This document shows positions 25,838-34,767 of a stretch of DNA of 64,000 nucleotides, one piece after another. Position numbers and translations under genes: made by a program. The number at the start of each line of letters is the position of its first letter. The first letter of the stretch is position 1. This DNA is from CAVTWJ01 sp964525605 (lineage in GTDB: Bacteria > Oederibacteriota > Muellerivitia > Muellerivitales > Muellerivitaceae). The stretch is taken from contig CAZGKT010000009.1 in the NCBI GenBank assembly GCA_964525605.1, forward strand, positions 45,195-109,194. The letters are read 5' to 3'. A model generated the notes under the pieces. The model was given only the letters and a program-made list of their open reading frames with translations. It had not been told where the DNA came from and did no database searches.

Positions 25838-26662
25838 TCATTGATTTTCTAAAGAAATGGCTACTTCTTTCATTAAAATCGTTAGTTTTGGTTCGGCTTT
25901 CTGGGCGTGCTTGATAATTTGAGTGATATCTGCAGGTTCCAATGTATCCGCCACACACTTATCTGTAACCACCGAGATGCCGAGGACTTTTAATCCGGCA
26001 TGCACGGCCACGATCACTTCAGGCACTGTAGACATACCAACTACATCTGCCATGCTTGAAAGCCATCGATATTCTGCGCGGGTTTCAAGGTTGGGGCCAG
26101 TTACCGCCACATAAACCCCTTTTTGAAGGGGAATACGGTTTTCCCAAGCTATTTTTTCAGTTAAAGCAATTAAGTTTTTATCATAAGGCTCGGCCATATC
26201 AGGCCAGCGAGGTCCTAAACGATCATCATTTTTACCTAGCAAAGGGTTATCCCCCATTAGATTGATGTGATCTTGAATGATCATGATATCACCCGGGCAG
26301 TAACTACGATTCATACCTCCACATGCGTTCGATACCAGGAGATATTTCACCCCCAATTCCTTCATCACTCTCACCGGAAAAGTTACTTGCTGCAGAGAAT
26401 AGCCTTCATATCGGTGAAACCGCCCTTTCATGGCAACTACCTCGGTGTTTCCCAATCGTCCAAAAACCAACTCCCCAGCGTGGGATTCTACTGTCGACAA
26501 GGGAAAATGAGGAATTTTGCCATATGGCAACACCTCAGAATTTTTTATCTCTTTAGCCAGAGCCCCTAAACCAGTTCCCAAAATAATTCCAACTTTTGGA
26601 GATCGCTTGATGTTTTTTCTTATTTCCTTTACGGATTCCTGAATTTGATCAAATAGTTCCAC
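25838..26662 (-). CDS. Purine nucleoside phosphorylase (PNP/MTAP family)
   Basis: Trimeric-type nucleoside phosphorylase of 274 residues. The phosphate-binding 'IILGTGLGALAKEI' and 'VESHAGELVFGRL' are present, together with 'VSNACGGMNRSYCPGDIMII' and 'DVVGMSTVPEVIVAVHAGLK'. The base-recognition Glu in 'NLETRAEYRWL' and 'VVTDKC' point to 6-oxopurine PNP (punA/deoD2 type). Its position directly upstream of mtnA makes methylthio-purine substrates possible too. The start is GTG at 26662 behind AAGGAG. Confidence 0.92.
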   Translation of the reverse strand: MELFDQIQESVKEIRKNIKRSPKVGIILGTGLGALAKEIKNSEVLPYGKIPHFPLSTVESHAGELVFGRLGNTEVVAMKGRFHRYEGYSLQQVTFPVRVMKELGVKYLLVSNACGGMNRSYCPGDIMIIQDHINLMGDNPLLGKNDDRLGPRWPDMAEPYDKNLIALTEKIAWENRIPLQKGVYVAVTGPNLETRAEYRWLSSMADVVGMSTVPEVIVAVHAGLKVLGISVVTDKCVADTLEPADITQIIKHAQKAEPKLTILMKEVAISLENQ

Positions 26663-26674
26663 CCGGTTTCTCCT

Positions 26675-26986
26675 TCAAACTTGTTTGTAACATTTTTCAA
26701 GGGTTTCCTTGGCCTTTTGAACATCCAATCCCTTGATTTTAATCAATTTATGCCTGGATGTTATCCCCCGTTCAACCGATAGGTTCGTTTTTGCCATGCC
26801 TAGTAATTCAGAAATGAAAACCAGGGTTGCTTCATTAGCCGCCCCATCCACAGGTGGTGCCATAATTTTGATCTTCAATTCCCCATTTTCAATTCCCAAC
26901 CATCTATTTTTTGAAGATCTCGGAATTACTTTCAGGGCCAACAGAGTATCTTGCCCATCTTGTTTTAAAACGAAAGAATAGTCCAT
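26675..26986 (-). CDS. yggU: YggU/DUF167 family protein
   Basis: Small conserved protein of 103 residues, function unknown. 'LALKVIPRSSKNRWLGIENG' and 'KIMAPPVDGAANEATLVFI' are the DUF167 hallmarks, followed by 'VERGITSRHKLIKI'. It is 3 nt after a YggT-like gene and in the yggS-proC-yggT-yggU neighbourhood seen in many bacteria. Confidence 0.93.
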   Translation of the reverse strand: MDYSFVLKQDGQDTLLALKVIPRSSKNRWLGIENGELKIKIMAPPVDGAANEATLVFISELLGMAKTNLSVERGITSRHKLIKIKGLDVQKAKETLEKCYKQV

Positions 26987-26989
26987 TAG

Positions 26990-27271
26990 CTACCCTTTCA
27001 AGGAAAAACCCCATATCACTAGCCAAGGCACGCCGAAACGGCCAACAATCCAAAGAGCGAAAGCCAAGCCCAACCCACGACTATCAAAACCATGCCATTG
27101 GAACGAAAACCAACCCCGGCTAACTTTAAATAGTGGCAAACATAAATAAAACGAGAATCTTCGTATGGAATTGAGAAAACTTCCCGGGAGCGCATGGGAA
27201 AACCATTCCAACATCATAACCAGTGCATATCCGTAACATAAAAAAACCATAAGAAATGAAATAAAACTCAT
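26990..27271 (-). CDS. yggT: YggT family membrane protein
   Basis: A 93-residue protein with an N-terminal helix ('FISFLMVFLCYGYALVMMLE'), a middle segment containing 'FYLCLPLFKVSR' and a C-terminal helix. The pattern and the place between proC and yggU match YggT, an integral membrane protein linked to envelope or osmotic functions. Its ATG overlaps the proC stop by 4 nt. Confidence 0.8.
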   Translation of the reverse strand: MSFISFLMVFLCYGYALVMMLEWFSHALPGSFLNSIRRFSFYLCLPLFKVSRGWFSFQWHGFDSRGLGLAFALWIVGRFGVPWLVIWGFSLKG

Positions 27272-28092
27272 GAATTAATTACCCTGCTAAGTTCAGCAGC
27301 CCGATTTACCGCTGATTGAATAGCCGTTTCAACAACTCTTTCAAATCCTCTATTAACCATAGTCTCAAGGGCGGCTTGAGTGGTTCCTCCAGGTGAAGTA
27401 ACTTGTATTCGCAATTCGGCGGGCGTTTTACCTGTCTCAATCATCATTCGAGCGGCTCCCAACGCGGTCTGGGTAACCAAAAGGCTAGCTATATTCGGGG
27501 AGAGCCCCCTCTTGATAGCTGATTCGATCATTGCTTCCACCATATAAAAAAAATAGGCTGGTCCGCTTCCTGAAACCGCAGTAACCAGATTCAACTGCTC
27601 TTCTTGCACCTCAATCGCCTTTCCCACAGCCGAAAAAAGCTCCAGAACTTTTTTGACATGATTTTTCTTCGCTCTTTTTCCTCCAGCCACCGCAGCCATA
27701 CCAGCGCCAAGCAAAGCCGGAGTATTCGGCATGACTCGGACAACTGGGCAGCCCTGTGGAAGAGCCTTCTCGATCTGATAAGTGGAAATCCCCGCCGCAA
27801 TGGAAACGACTAGTGTATCAATAGGAATGGAAGCTCCATTCTCTATAAGAAGCTGTTTCATTTGTTGAGGTTTCACCGCTAAAAGAACAAGCGCAGCTTT
27901 GCGAAGAGACAAAGAAGGATTCGTGCTGGTTTTGATTTTCAAAGGAACAGCTTTTATTTTCAATTTAGCTGAATCAATATCGACCGCGGTGATTTGGGAA
28001 GCCGGAACCAAGTGATTTTTAACCCATCCCTTGACTAATGCACTTCCCATCGCTCCAAACCCAAGAACAACCGTTGATTTTTTATTATTCAT
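27268..28092 (-). CDS. proC: Pyrroline-5-carboxylate reductase
   Basis: Last step of proline synthesis, NAD(P)H-dependent. The 274-residue protein has the Rossmann motif 'VLGFGAMGSALVKGW' and the C-terminal signature 'VTSPGGTTQAALETMVNRGF'. 'VRVMPNTPALLGAGMAAV' and 'VSGSGPAYFFYMVEAMIES' are also typical. Confidence 0.97.
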   Translation of the reverse strand: MNNKKSTVVLGFGAMGSALVKGWVKNHLVPASQITAVDIDSAKLKIKAVPLKIKTSTNPSLSLRKAALVLLAVKPQQMKQLLIENGASIPIDTLVVSIAAGISTYQIEKALPQGCPVVRVMPNTPALLGAGMAAVAGGKRAKKNHVKKVLELFSAVGKAIEVQEEQLNLVTAVSGSGPAYFFYMVEAMIESAIKRGLSPNIASLLVTQTALGAARMMIETGKTPAELRIQVTSPGGTTQAALETMVNRGFERVVETAIQSAVNRAAELSRVINS

Positions 28093-28155
28093 GAAGCTCT
28101 TCCTACTTTTTTGTGCCTATTGTAATAGGCGTAAGATTTCGACAAGAAATAATAT

Positions 28156-28830
28156 TTAACGCCTATTTCCAAAGAGGGCACTCCCTATTCGTACTAACGT
28201 AGAACCTTCCTCGATGGCCGTTTCAAAATCTCCACTCATACCCATCGAAAGGATGTCAAACCCAGGCCCTATAAGTTGGGCCGATTGGTCAAAAAGTCTT
28301 TTAAGCGTTTTAAAGGATTTTCTTGGGCTGTTGGAATCCTCAGTCAAAGGCCCTACCGTCATGAGTCCTCTTAAATTCAGGCCGGGCAACAATGTTATCT
28401 GATGGACGGCTTCACGACACATGGCGGGGTCAAATCCCGACTTAGTTTTTTCGCCAGATGTATTAACCTCAATTAATACGTCCTGAGGATTGCCCTGCAA
28501 ACGCCTGGAAAGTGCTCCGGCTAATTCCAGGGAATCAATGGAATGCACTAAAGCGAATTTCCCGAGCATTTTATTGATCTTATTGGTCTGAATTTGGCCA
28601 ATTAAATGCCATTGGATATCAAGTGGAAGACTTGGAATTTTCTCTAAGGATTCCTGAATACGATTTTCCGCAAAAAGTCTGAGCCCACAATCATAAGCTT
28701 CTTGGATAGAGAAGGGCGGAAAAGTCTTGGACACGGCTAAAAGAGTTATGGCTGCGGGGTTTCGTTTCGACCGGACAGCCGCTTCGCCAATCCGGCCTCG
28801 GATCTCACTTAATCTCTGCGCGAAACTCAC
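28156..28830 (-). CDS. yggS: YggS-type pyridoxal phosphate homeostasis protein
   Basis: PLP-binding protein that keeps vitamin B6 balanced. The 224 residues show the PLP-lysine in 'TLLAVSKTFPPFSIQEAYDC' and 'FAENRIQESLEKI'. 'WHLIGQIQTNKINKML' and 'LMTVGPLTEDS' with 'LSMGMSGDFETAIEEGSTLV' complete the family pattern. The GTG start at 28830 has AAGGA upstream. Upstream of proC as in many genomes. Confidence 0.95.
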   Translation of the reverse strand: MSFAQRLSEIRGRIGEAAVRSKRNPAAITLLAVSKTFPPFSIQEAYDCGLRLFAENRIQESLEKIPSLPLDIQWHLIGQIQTNKINKMLGKFALVHSIDSLELAGALSRRLQGNPQDVLIEVNTSGEKTKSGFDPAMCREAVHQITLLPGLNLRGLMTVGPLTEDSNSPRKSFKTLKRLFDQSAQLIGPGFDILSMGMSGDFETAIEEGSTLVRIGSALFGNRR

Positions 28831-28876
28831 CAGCTTGTTCCTTTGGTTGCGTATAAAACCAGTGGCAGAAATAGGT

Positions 28877-29812
28877 TTAGGGTTGTTTTTTAGTGGCTGA
28901 GAATAGGTTCCATTCTACCAAAATAGGACTTGCCACGAAAACCGACGAATAAGTTCCAACGATAACGCCAGCTAACAAAGTTATGGCAAAATCCCTCAGG
29001 GTGTCACTACCCAAAACACAAAGTGGCAAAAGGGTTAGGAAGACGGTCAAACTGGTGTTAATTGTTCGGCTTAATGTTTCATTGACGCTTAAGTTAACCA
29101 ACCCAGCAAAGGTTTTGTCTTTGAGCAATAGTTTCATATTTTCACGAATACGGTCAAAATTTACTACCGTATCGTTTAGTGAATAGCCCGCCAGTGTCAA
29201 AAGAGCGGTTACCTGTAATAGATTAAATTCTCTGCCGGTAAGAATGATAAAAGCCAAAATAACCAGAATGTCGTGGAATGTCGTGATAATAGCTGCCACG
29301 GCGAACTTGAAATCGAATCTCCAGGCGATATAAACCAAAATTCCGAACATAGCGATCATAAAAGCCTTAGTGGCGTCTTCCCGAAGTTTTTGAGAAACTG
29401 CAGGACCAACCTCATCACTTCCATCCATTGTAAAATGTGCCTCTGGAAAATTTTTATTAAAAACCGTCAATACTTCTTCCCCGATACTTCCCACGCCTTT
29501 CGACGGGTCATGCTTGATCTTGATGATGAGCTTAAAAGCATTGGAATTGTCATCCTTCACTTGTTGGAGCTGAGCTTCCGGGAAACCTTCCCCCTTCAAT
29601 GTCTGCCGAATGGAATCCATTTCCACGTTCTTTTGGGATGTCATTCTCAACAACACGCCCGCCCCAAAATCCGTCCCCAAGTTGGCTTTTCCCTGATAAA
29701 GCAAAACAATGGCATAAACTCCCGCCAAACAGGCCAATCCTGAAAGCCCCAAGAAGATTCTTCGGGGTCTCATGAAGTCGATTTTGGGTTCCTTAAACCA
29801 TTGAAACATCAT
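28877..29812 (-). CDS. secF: SecF, Sec translocon accessory protein
   Basis: Works with SecD to pull exported proteins across the membrane using the proton gradient. The 311-residue protein has six membrane helices, 'TDFGAGVLLRMTS' after the first one, and the conserved 'LLTLAGYSLNDTVVNFDRIR' plus 'SRTINTSLTVFLTLLPL'. It is 19 nt downstream of secD. Confidence 0.97.
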   Translation of the reverse strand: MMFQWFKEPKIDFMRPRRIFLGLSGLACLAGVYAIVLLYQGKANLGTDFGAGVLLRMTSQKNVEMDSIRQTLKGEGFPEAQLQQVKDDNSNAFKLIIKIKHDPSKGVGSIGEEVLTVFNKNFPEAHFTMDGSDEVGPAVSQKLREDATKAFMIAMFGILVYIAWRFDFKFAVAAIITTFHDILVILAFIILTGREFNLLQVTALLTLAGYSLNDTVVNFDRIRENMKLLLKDKTFAGLVNLSVNETLSRTINTSLTVFLTLLPLCVLGSDTLRDFAITLLAGVIVGTYSSVFVASPILVEWNLFSATKKQP

Positions 29813-29831
29813 CGTATTGCCTTTCCGTTCT

Positions 29832-31136
29832 TTAAATGCTTAAGCTTTGGTATTCCTTGCGGGCGTCAAAAATCATTTTGGTTATGACAACAGCGGTAAA
29901 AAGACTTAAGGCCACGCCCAAGCTCAAAGTAACGGCAAAACCCTTGATGGGCCCGGTGCCAAATTGGAACAATACCGCTGCTGAAATCAAAGTCGTGACA
30001 TGAGTATCAATAATAGCCACAAGAGCCCGGTGATAGCCTGCGTCTATTGCCGACCGTATGGTTTTTCCAGCCTTTAGTTCTTCACGAATTCTCTCAAAAA
30101 TCAGAACGTTTGAATCGACGGATAAACCTAAAGTAAGGATGATACCTGCAATACCGGGTAGGGTCAGAGTAGCCTGCATGAGGGCCAGACACCCCATCAA
30201 AAAAATTAAGTTTACCAAAAGGCCGACATTAGCGATGATTCCAGATAATTGGTAATACACAGCCATAAAAAGCAACACTAAAACCAGGCCATAGATAGCC
30301 GCCCAAGTTCCCTTTTTGACCGAATCGGCCCCTAGGGTTGGGCCCACTTGAAACTGACCTGTTACATTCAACGGTGCGGGCAAAGCCCCCGCTTGCAATA
30401 TGAGAGCTAGGTGTTTTGCTTCCTCATCGGTAAAACTTCCAGTGATTTGCCCCTGACCGCCGGGAATCCGAGTTTTAATTGTTGGGGCCGAATAAACTTT
30501 ATTGTCCAAGATAATAGCCAAGTTCCGATTAATGTTTTCCCCAGTAATGACTCCAAACTTATGCCCGCCTTCAGCGTCCATTTTAAAAGAAATGACGGGC
30601 CTGCCGTACGGATCTGTCGTGACCTTAGCCTCCACTAAGGATGCTCCCGTTAACAAAACGTTCTCGCAAAGATAACCCCCTTCATCCTTACCAGGAAAAT
30701 AGGTAATATCTTTAGGAAGTTTGGATTCGATTATTTTCCCATCTTTGTCGGTATAGTCTGATTCCCGGTATTTGTCTGAGACCAGACGGAATTCTAACTG
30801 GGCGGTTGAAAGAATGACCTCCCGGGCGCCTTTAATGTCGGTCAGTCCTGGTAGTTGGATTACAATTCCATCAGTTCCTTCCCTTTCCAGAACTGGTTCG
30901 CTGACGCCCAAACCATCCACTCGATTTCGAAGAATTTCCAAGGCTCGATCAGCTGCATCGGAGATTTCTTGCTCGGTCTTACCCTGCATTTTGTCACGGT
31001 CCACCGCCAGGTTCATATGTAATCCACCCCTTATATCCAAGCCCAGCTTGAGCTTTTGGGAAGGAGGATAAAGGGCATAAATACACCCAAGAACCAAAAG
31101 CATAACCAGGATGGCCATCATCTTTTGAGCAGTCAC
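29832..31136 (-). CDS. secD: SecD, Sec translocon accessory protein
   Basis: Partner of SecF. The 434-residue protein shows 'LKLGLDIRGGLHMNLAVD' after the first helix and the periplasmic P1 head with 'ILRNRVDGLGVSEPVLEREG'. The C-terminal membrane part holds 'LPGIAGIILTLGLSVDSNVL' and 'IFERIREELKAGK'. It is compact compared with E. coli SecD (615). The start is GTG at 31136 behind AAAGG. No yajC is next to it. Confidence 0.97.
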   Translation of the reverse strand: MTAQKMMAILVMLLVLGCIYALYPPSQKLKLGLDIRGGLHMNLAVDRDKMQGKTEQEISDAADRALEILRNRVDGLGVSEPVLEREGTDGIVIQLPGLTDIKGAREVILSTAQLEFRLVSDKYRESDYTDKDGKIIESKLPKDITYFPGKDEGGYLCENVLLTGASLVEAKVTTDPYGRPVISFKMDAEGGHKFGVITGENINRNLAIILDNKVYSAPTIKTRIPGGQGQITGSFTDEEAKHLALILQAGALPAPLNVTGQFQVGPTLGADSVKKGTWAAIYGLVLVLLFMAVYYQLSGIIANVGLLVNLIFLMGCLALMQATLTLPGIAGIILTLGLSVDSNVLIFERIREELKAGKTIRSAIDAGYHRALVAIIDTHVTTLISAAVLFQFGTGPIKGFAVTLSLGVALSLFTAVVITKMIFDARKEYQSLSI

Positions 31137-31304
31137 GGAACACCTTTCAAGGGATGGGATTTTTAAGAAATTGAAGACCTTAAGCAGTCCCTACTAAGGG
31201 AAAAACCGGGGCAGTATAGAAAAAAACCTGAAAAACTGTCAATGAAATCACAGGGAAAGCACTTCGATTCGAAAAACCAACCCGAGTAATTTCAAGGAAA
31301 TTGA

Positions 31305-31721
31305 TTAATGGGTTGTCGCAGTATCCGATTCAGGCGCAAACTTGAGGGTCTTTTTCAACTGATCTTGAACCATCGCAAGGGGCACGTAACCCGACCATCC
31401 TTTTACTATTTTTCCTTTTTTAAAAATAATCGACGTTGGAATAGCGGAAATTTTGAATTGTTGACTCAAAGAAGGATTTTCGTCCACATTGACACGGCAT
31501 ACCTTTAACTTTTTTCCATATTCTTTTGCGATTTCATCCAATACAGGCCCATACATACGGCAAGGCCCGCACCAAGTAGCCCAAAAATCAAGCAAAACGG
31601 GGACTTTGGAATTAACTACATCGTTTTTAAAATTACCATCACTTGTGATGACAACTTGGCCAAATGAAAGAGACGCCGATAGAAAAACCACCGAAAACAA
31701 AATATATTTTGGAGATAACAA
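31305..31721 (-). CDS. Exported thioredoxin-like protein
   Basis: A thioredoxin-fold protein of 138 residues with an N-terminal signal peptide (about residues 1-22, ending 'SLSFGQ'). Its redox site is 'FWATWCGPCRMYGP' and the cis-Pro is in 'ISAIPTSIIFKKG'. It is a close relative of the cytoplasmic thioredoxin next door (31769-32095), so it looks like a tandem duplicate that gained an export signal. Probable role: disulfide reduction outside the cytoplasm. The start is TTG at 31721 behind GGGGAGGGG. Confidence 0.88.
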   Translation of the reverse strand: MLSPKYILFSVVFLSASLSFGQVVITSDGNFKNDVVNSKVPVLLDFWATWCGPCRMYGPVLDEIAKEYGKKLKVCRVNVDENPSLSQQFKISAIPTSIIFKKGKIVKGWSGYVPLAMVQDQLKKTLKFAPESDTATTH

Positions 31722-31768
31722 ATACCCCTCCCCTTTTTTTTAAAAACAGTAGCCTGAGTTGTTTACAT

Positions 31769-32095
31769 TCAACTCAAAAGCTCTTGGATTTCTGATACTA
31801 ATTTTGCCTTGGGGTGGGCTCCCACCAGCTGTTTTACCATTTGACCATTTTTAAAAAACAAAAGAGTAGGAATACTCCGAATATGATAATCCATTGAAAC
31901 TTGCTGGTTTTCATCCACATTAACTTTTGCGATTTTAATTTTTCCGTCATATTCTTTTGCCAGTTCGTCCAATACCGGTCCTACCATTCGGCATGGGCCA
32001 CACCATTCTGCCCAAAAATCAACCAGAACAGGCTCCTTGGCCTCTAAAACATCTTTTTTGAAATCGCCATCGTTTGTTTTTATGGCTGCGCCCAT
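31769..32095 (-). CDS. trxA: Thioredoxin
   Basis: Cytoplasmic thioredoxin of 108 residues with 'FWAEWCGPCRMVGPVLDELA' and the cis-Pro in 'IRSIPTLLFFKNGQMV'. ATG behind a strong AGGAGG. Located 47 nt upstream of an exported paralogue in the same direction. Confidence 0.97.
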   Translation of the reverse strand: MGAAIKTNDGDFKKDVLEAKEPVLVDFWAEWCGPCRMVGPVLDELAKEYDGKIKIAKVNVDENQQVSMDYHIRSIPTLLFFKNGQMVKQLVGAHPKAKLVSEIQELLS

Positions 32096-32203
32096 GAATT
32101 CCTCCTAATTTGCTACTTTTTCAGGGCGCTTTCTTCAGCCCTTTGTTAGTGGAAGTAAGTTTAGGAACCACAGCAGGTAGTGTCAAGGACTGGTCGAACT
32201 CGG

Positions 32204-33529
32204 TTAGTTGGGATGAGCAACAAAAAACGGAACCCGCTGAAAGTCCCAAAGGGCCGCCCTGATTCGTGGAGTAAACCCCAAAGGAGTGTTCTCCAGCCAA
32301 ATGACCCGTTTTCCGAACTTTTCCAGGTAAACTTCTTTTCCATCAGCGAGAGCAGCCCAGGAAATCGTATCGTCGTCCCTGATCCAATTTTGTATTTTTT
32401 CTTTTTTCTCCAAACAGCTCTTCGCGGCATTGAAGAACAAGTTTGAAGACTTTTCATCACGAAAAACCAGAAATGAAGTCAGCAGGGGGGAGGGATCATG
32501 ATCTCCTTCATATACTTGAACCTCGTCCCCTTCCCACCCCGTAACCGCCCTGGAGGAATCCTCTTCACCGAGATAGTTCCTTAAAACCATTTCCCATCCA
32601 AATTCACCCAGAGAATTCTCCCAGATCCGTCGATAACCCTGAAGCGGTTTACCCGACAAGTCTGCCAATTGGACCCTTACATAAGGAAGTGGATGGGGAA
32701 AATAACATCCTTCGTTCATAATTTGTTGGGTTGTTCGGGGCGGATGGCGATACAATTGATCAGTATTTTTCCATCCCTTGAGCCGCACCCAGCGTTGAAA
32801 AAAAGTCACCCCATAAACATAGGGAAAGTTAATAGCATCCGCTGAAACCGTCCTTTTTCCAATCGCTTTTAATCCTGCCCTTTTAAACGAGTTCCCTTGT
32901 TCAACCCAGGGAGCGATATCTCCTATACTTGTAAAATCTTTTCCTTCCTCTCGAAGGCGCCAATCTAGAGACAAGCCTTCCGCCTCCCCCTCAATCAAGC
33001 TGGTGCGTGCAAATTGTTCGTCTAAGGACAACCCTTTTTCTCCCTCCAAAAAAGCCTTTAGATCAAATTGTTGATCTTGAAGGGCATGTACCAGTTCATG
33101 AGCCATTATCCTTTCCTGGTCGCTAGTACTCCCATCCTGAAGCATAACAAGGGTCTTTGTTTCAGGGTCATAAAGACCCTGCACAACGGATAAAAAAACG
33201 TTTATATAAGAGGAAAAAAGGTCTTCACCTTTTCCAAGAAGCCCCAGAGCTTGAAAAGCTTCCTCATAATTTGTCTTCTCGGCTGAAGGATATTGGGTTT
33301 GAAGGCGGCGAAGGTAATAACGGCCGAAAAAGTCCTTGTTTGCGAAGGCAATGTTCACTTTTTTCATCAAGTGAACCCCACGAAGGTCAGCCAAATCTTC
33401 AAGAATTCCTTCGGCTTCTTGAGACAATTCATCCTGGCTTTTTTGGGATGCAGATATCTCTAAATCTAGGTTCGGCTGAGAGGCGGCATGAAGAACCGGA
33501 TATAAACAAAAAAAGAACAGTAAAAACAT
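32204..33529 (-). CDS. Predicted exported zinc metallopeptidase-like protein (HExxH), unassigned family
   Basis: I do not recognise a named family. From the ATG at 33529 the protein has 441 residues, beginning with a signal-type hydrophobic stretch ('MFLLFFFCLYPVLHAA'). A zinc-binding motif HELVH ('RIMAHELVHALQDQQFDLKA') lies at about 144-148. About 34 residues later 'LIEGEAEGLSLDW' offers a Glu as third ligand, as in gluzincins. The C-terminal 200 residues have no visible motif. The frame extends to a TTG at 33592, but that would overlap the dehydrogenase gene by 32 nt. Peptidase activity is inferred from the motif alone. Confidence 0.75.
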   Translation of the reverse strand: MFLLFFFCLYPVLHAASQPNLDLEISASQKSQDELSQEAEGILEDLADLRGVHLMKKVNIAFANKDFFGRYYLRRLQTQYPSAEKTNYEEAFQALGLLGKGEDLFSSYINVFLSVVQGLYDPETKTLVMLQDGSTSDQERIMAHELVHALQDQQFDLKAFLEGEKGLSLDEQFARTSLIEGEAEGLSLDWRLREEGKDFTSIGDIAPWVEQGNSFKRAGLKAIGKRTVSADAINFPYVYGVTFFQRWVRLKGWKNTDQLYRHPPRTTQQIMNEGCYFPHPLPYVRVQLADLSGKPLQGYRRIWENSLGEFGWEMVLRNYLGEEDSSRAVTGWEGDEVQVYEGDHDPSPLLTSFLVFRDEKSSNLFFNAAKSCLEKKEKIQNWIRDDDTISWAALADGKEVYLEKFGKRVIWLENTPLGFTPRIRAALWDFQRVPFFVAHPN

Positions 33530-33560
33530 TCCTCCACAAAACAATTTGGGAAGCGAAACA

Positions 33561-34580
33561 CTATTGCCGTAGAAAACGGTAACCCTCCTCAATCATTCGC
33601 AAAACCTCTAACCCGTCATTTCCCGAAGTAGAAGGTTGGGTTCCCTTGAGAATCGATTGAATGAAATTCCCGTAAATGGTCGGGCGAAAACTTTTTGGAG
33701 AAAGAACCGGATGGAATTTTCTATTTCCTTTCAAAAGAGACACGGTGATCGGATCGCCCTTTGAAAGATTAAGGGCCAAAGTTCCCTTCGAACCATAAAA
33801 GATGAAGTGATTATGGTATTCGGCGTCCATCCATCCGACCGAAACATTTCCCACGATTCCACCCTTAAACTCGGCTAAGCAGGCACAATGAATCTCAGGC
33901 TTATATCGTTTATTCTTTTGAGTGGGCGCTGCAATGGCCCCTTTCACAACCCCTTCATCATTTAATAAATAGCGAAGGGTATCGAAAGGATGGGATCCCA
34001 AGTCCATCAAGGCGCCTCCACCCGATTTTAGTAAATCAAAAAACCAATCCGCTTTCTGGCTCCAAGCCCGAGGCCCCCTATGGGTTAAGTTGGCCTTAAA
34101 TGCGAGCACCTTTCCAATTGACCCTCGATCTAGAATTTCCTTTGCTCTGCGGACTGCCGGATCAAACCGCATATTGTGATGCACCATAAGAATCCGCCGA
34201 CCGCGCTTAGCCTCCCGTACCATTCTTACGCCTTCCCTGTAACTTAAGGCCATAGGTTTCTCTACTAACACATGCTTTCCCTTGGCCAAAGCCCTCAACG
34301 TGATCGGCATATGAGTGAAATTGGGTGTGCAAATGGAAACAGCATCCAGCGTGTCGGATTCCAACATCTTTTCCCAATCAGTGAAAATATGGGGAATTCC
34401 GTATTGAAGAGCAACCCGGCGGGCATGGTCCTCCCTTTTAGAATGAACCGCCATCAAGACACAATTTGCGGTTTTAGCATATCCTGGCAAATGGGCCTTG
34501 AGTGCGATTTGACCCAAACCAATGACACCTATTCGGATTGGAGATTTTTTGATCATGGAGGCCATTATAACCCGATTCAT
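33561..34580 (-). CDS. Gfo/Idh/MocA family oxidoreductase
   Basis: NAD(P)-dependent sugar or inositol dehydrogenase-like protein of 339 residues. The Rossmann motif is 'IRIGVIGLGQIALKAHLPGY'; 'SICTPNFTHMPITLRALAKG' and the catalytic 'HVLVEKPMALSYREG' (EKP motif) follow. 'GGALMDLGSHPFDTLRYLL' carries the conserved His. An ATG at 34556 ('MIKKSPIRIG') is an equally good start. The substrate cannot be told from sequence; neighbours do not form an obvious sugar pathway. Confidence 0.9.
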   Translation of the reverse strand: MNRVIMASMIKKSPIRIGVIGLGQIALKAHLPGYAKTANCVLMAVHSKREDHARRVALQYGIPHIFTDWEKMLESDTLDAVSICTPNFTHMPITLRALAKGKHVLVEKPMALSYREGVRMVREAKRGRRILMVHHNMRFDPAVRRAKEILDRGSIGKVLAFKANLTHRGPRAWSQKADWFFDLLKSGGGALMDLGSHPFDTLRYLLNDEGVVKGAIAAPTQKNKRYKPEIHCACLAEFKGGIVGNVSVGWMDAEYHNHFIFYGSKGTLALNLSKGDPITVSLLKGNRKFHPVLSPKSFRPTIYGNFIQSILKGTQPSTSGNDGLEVLRMIEEGYRFLRQ

Positions 34581-34767
34581 TGTTGTAACTTGATTGATCA
34601 GGGCGAGAGTGCTCTTTGATATTCTTTGAGTAAGTTAATCAGAACAACTGGATAAAGCATTGGGTAAAACTTAGATTGACGACGTCTGACTCTATTTCAC
34701 CAAACACGAAATACCCACGCCAATTTGTCTGTAAAAACAAAAGCCCAAAATTACGAACTAGCGGTAT

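Noticed and set aside
32161..32460. Second frame at the 3' end of the HExxH protein gene
   Set aside because: It is a shifted reading of the same DNA and begins inside the gene without a ribosome binding site.
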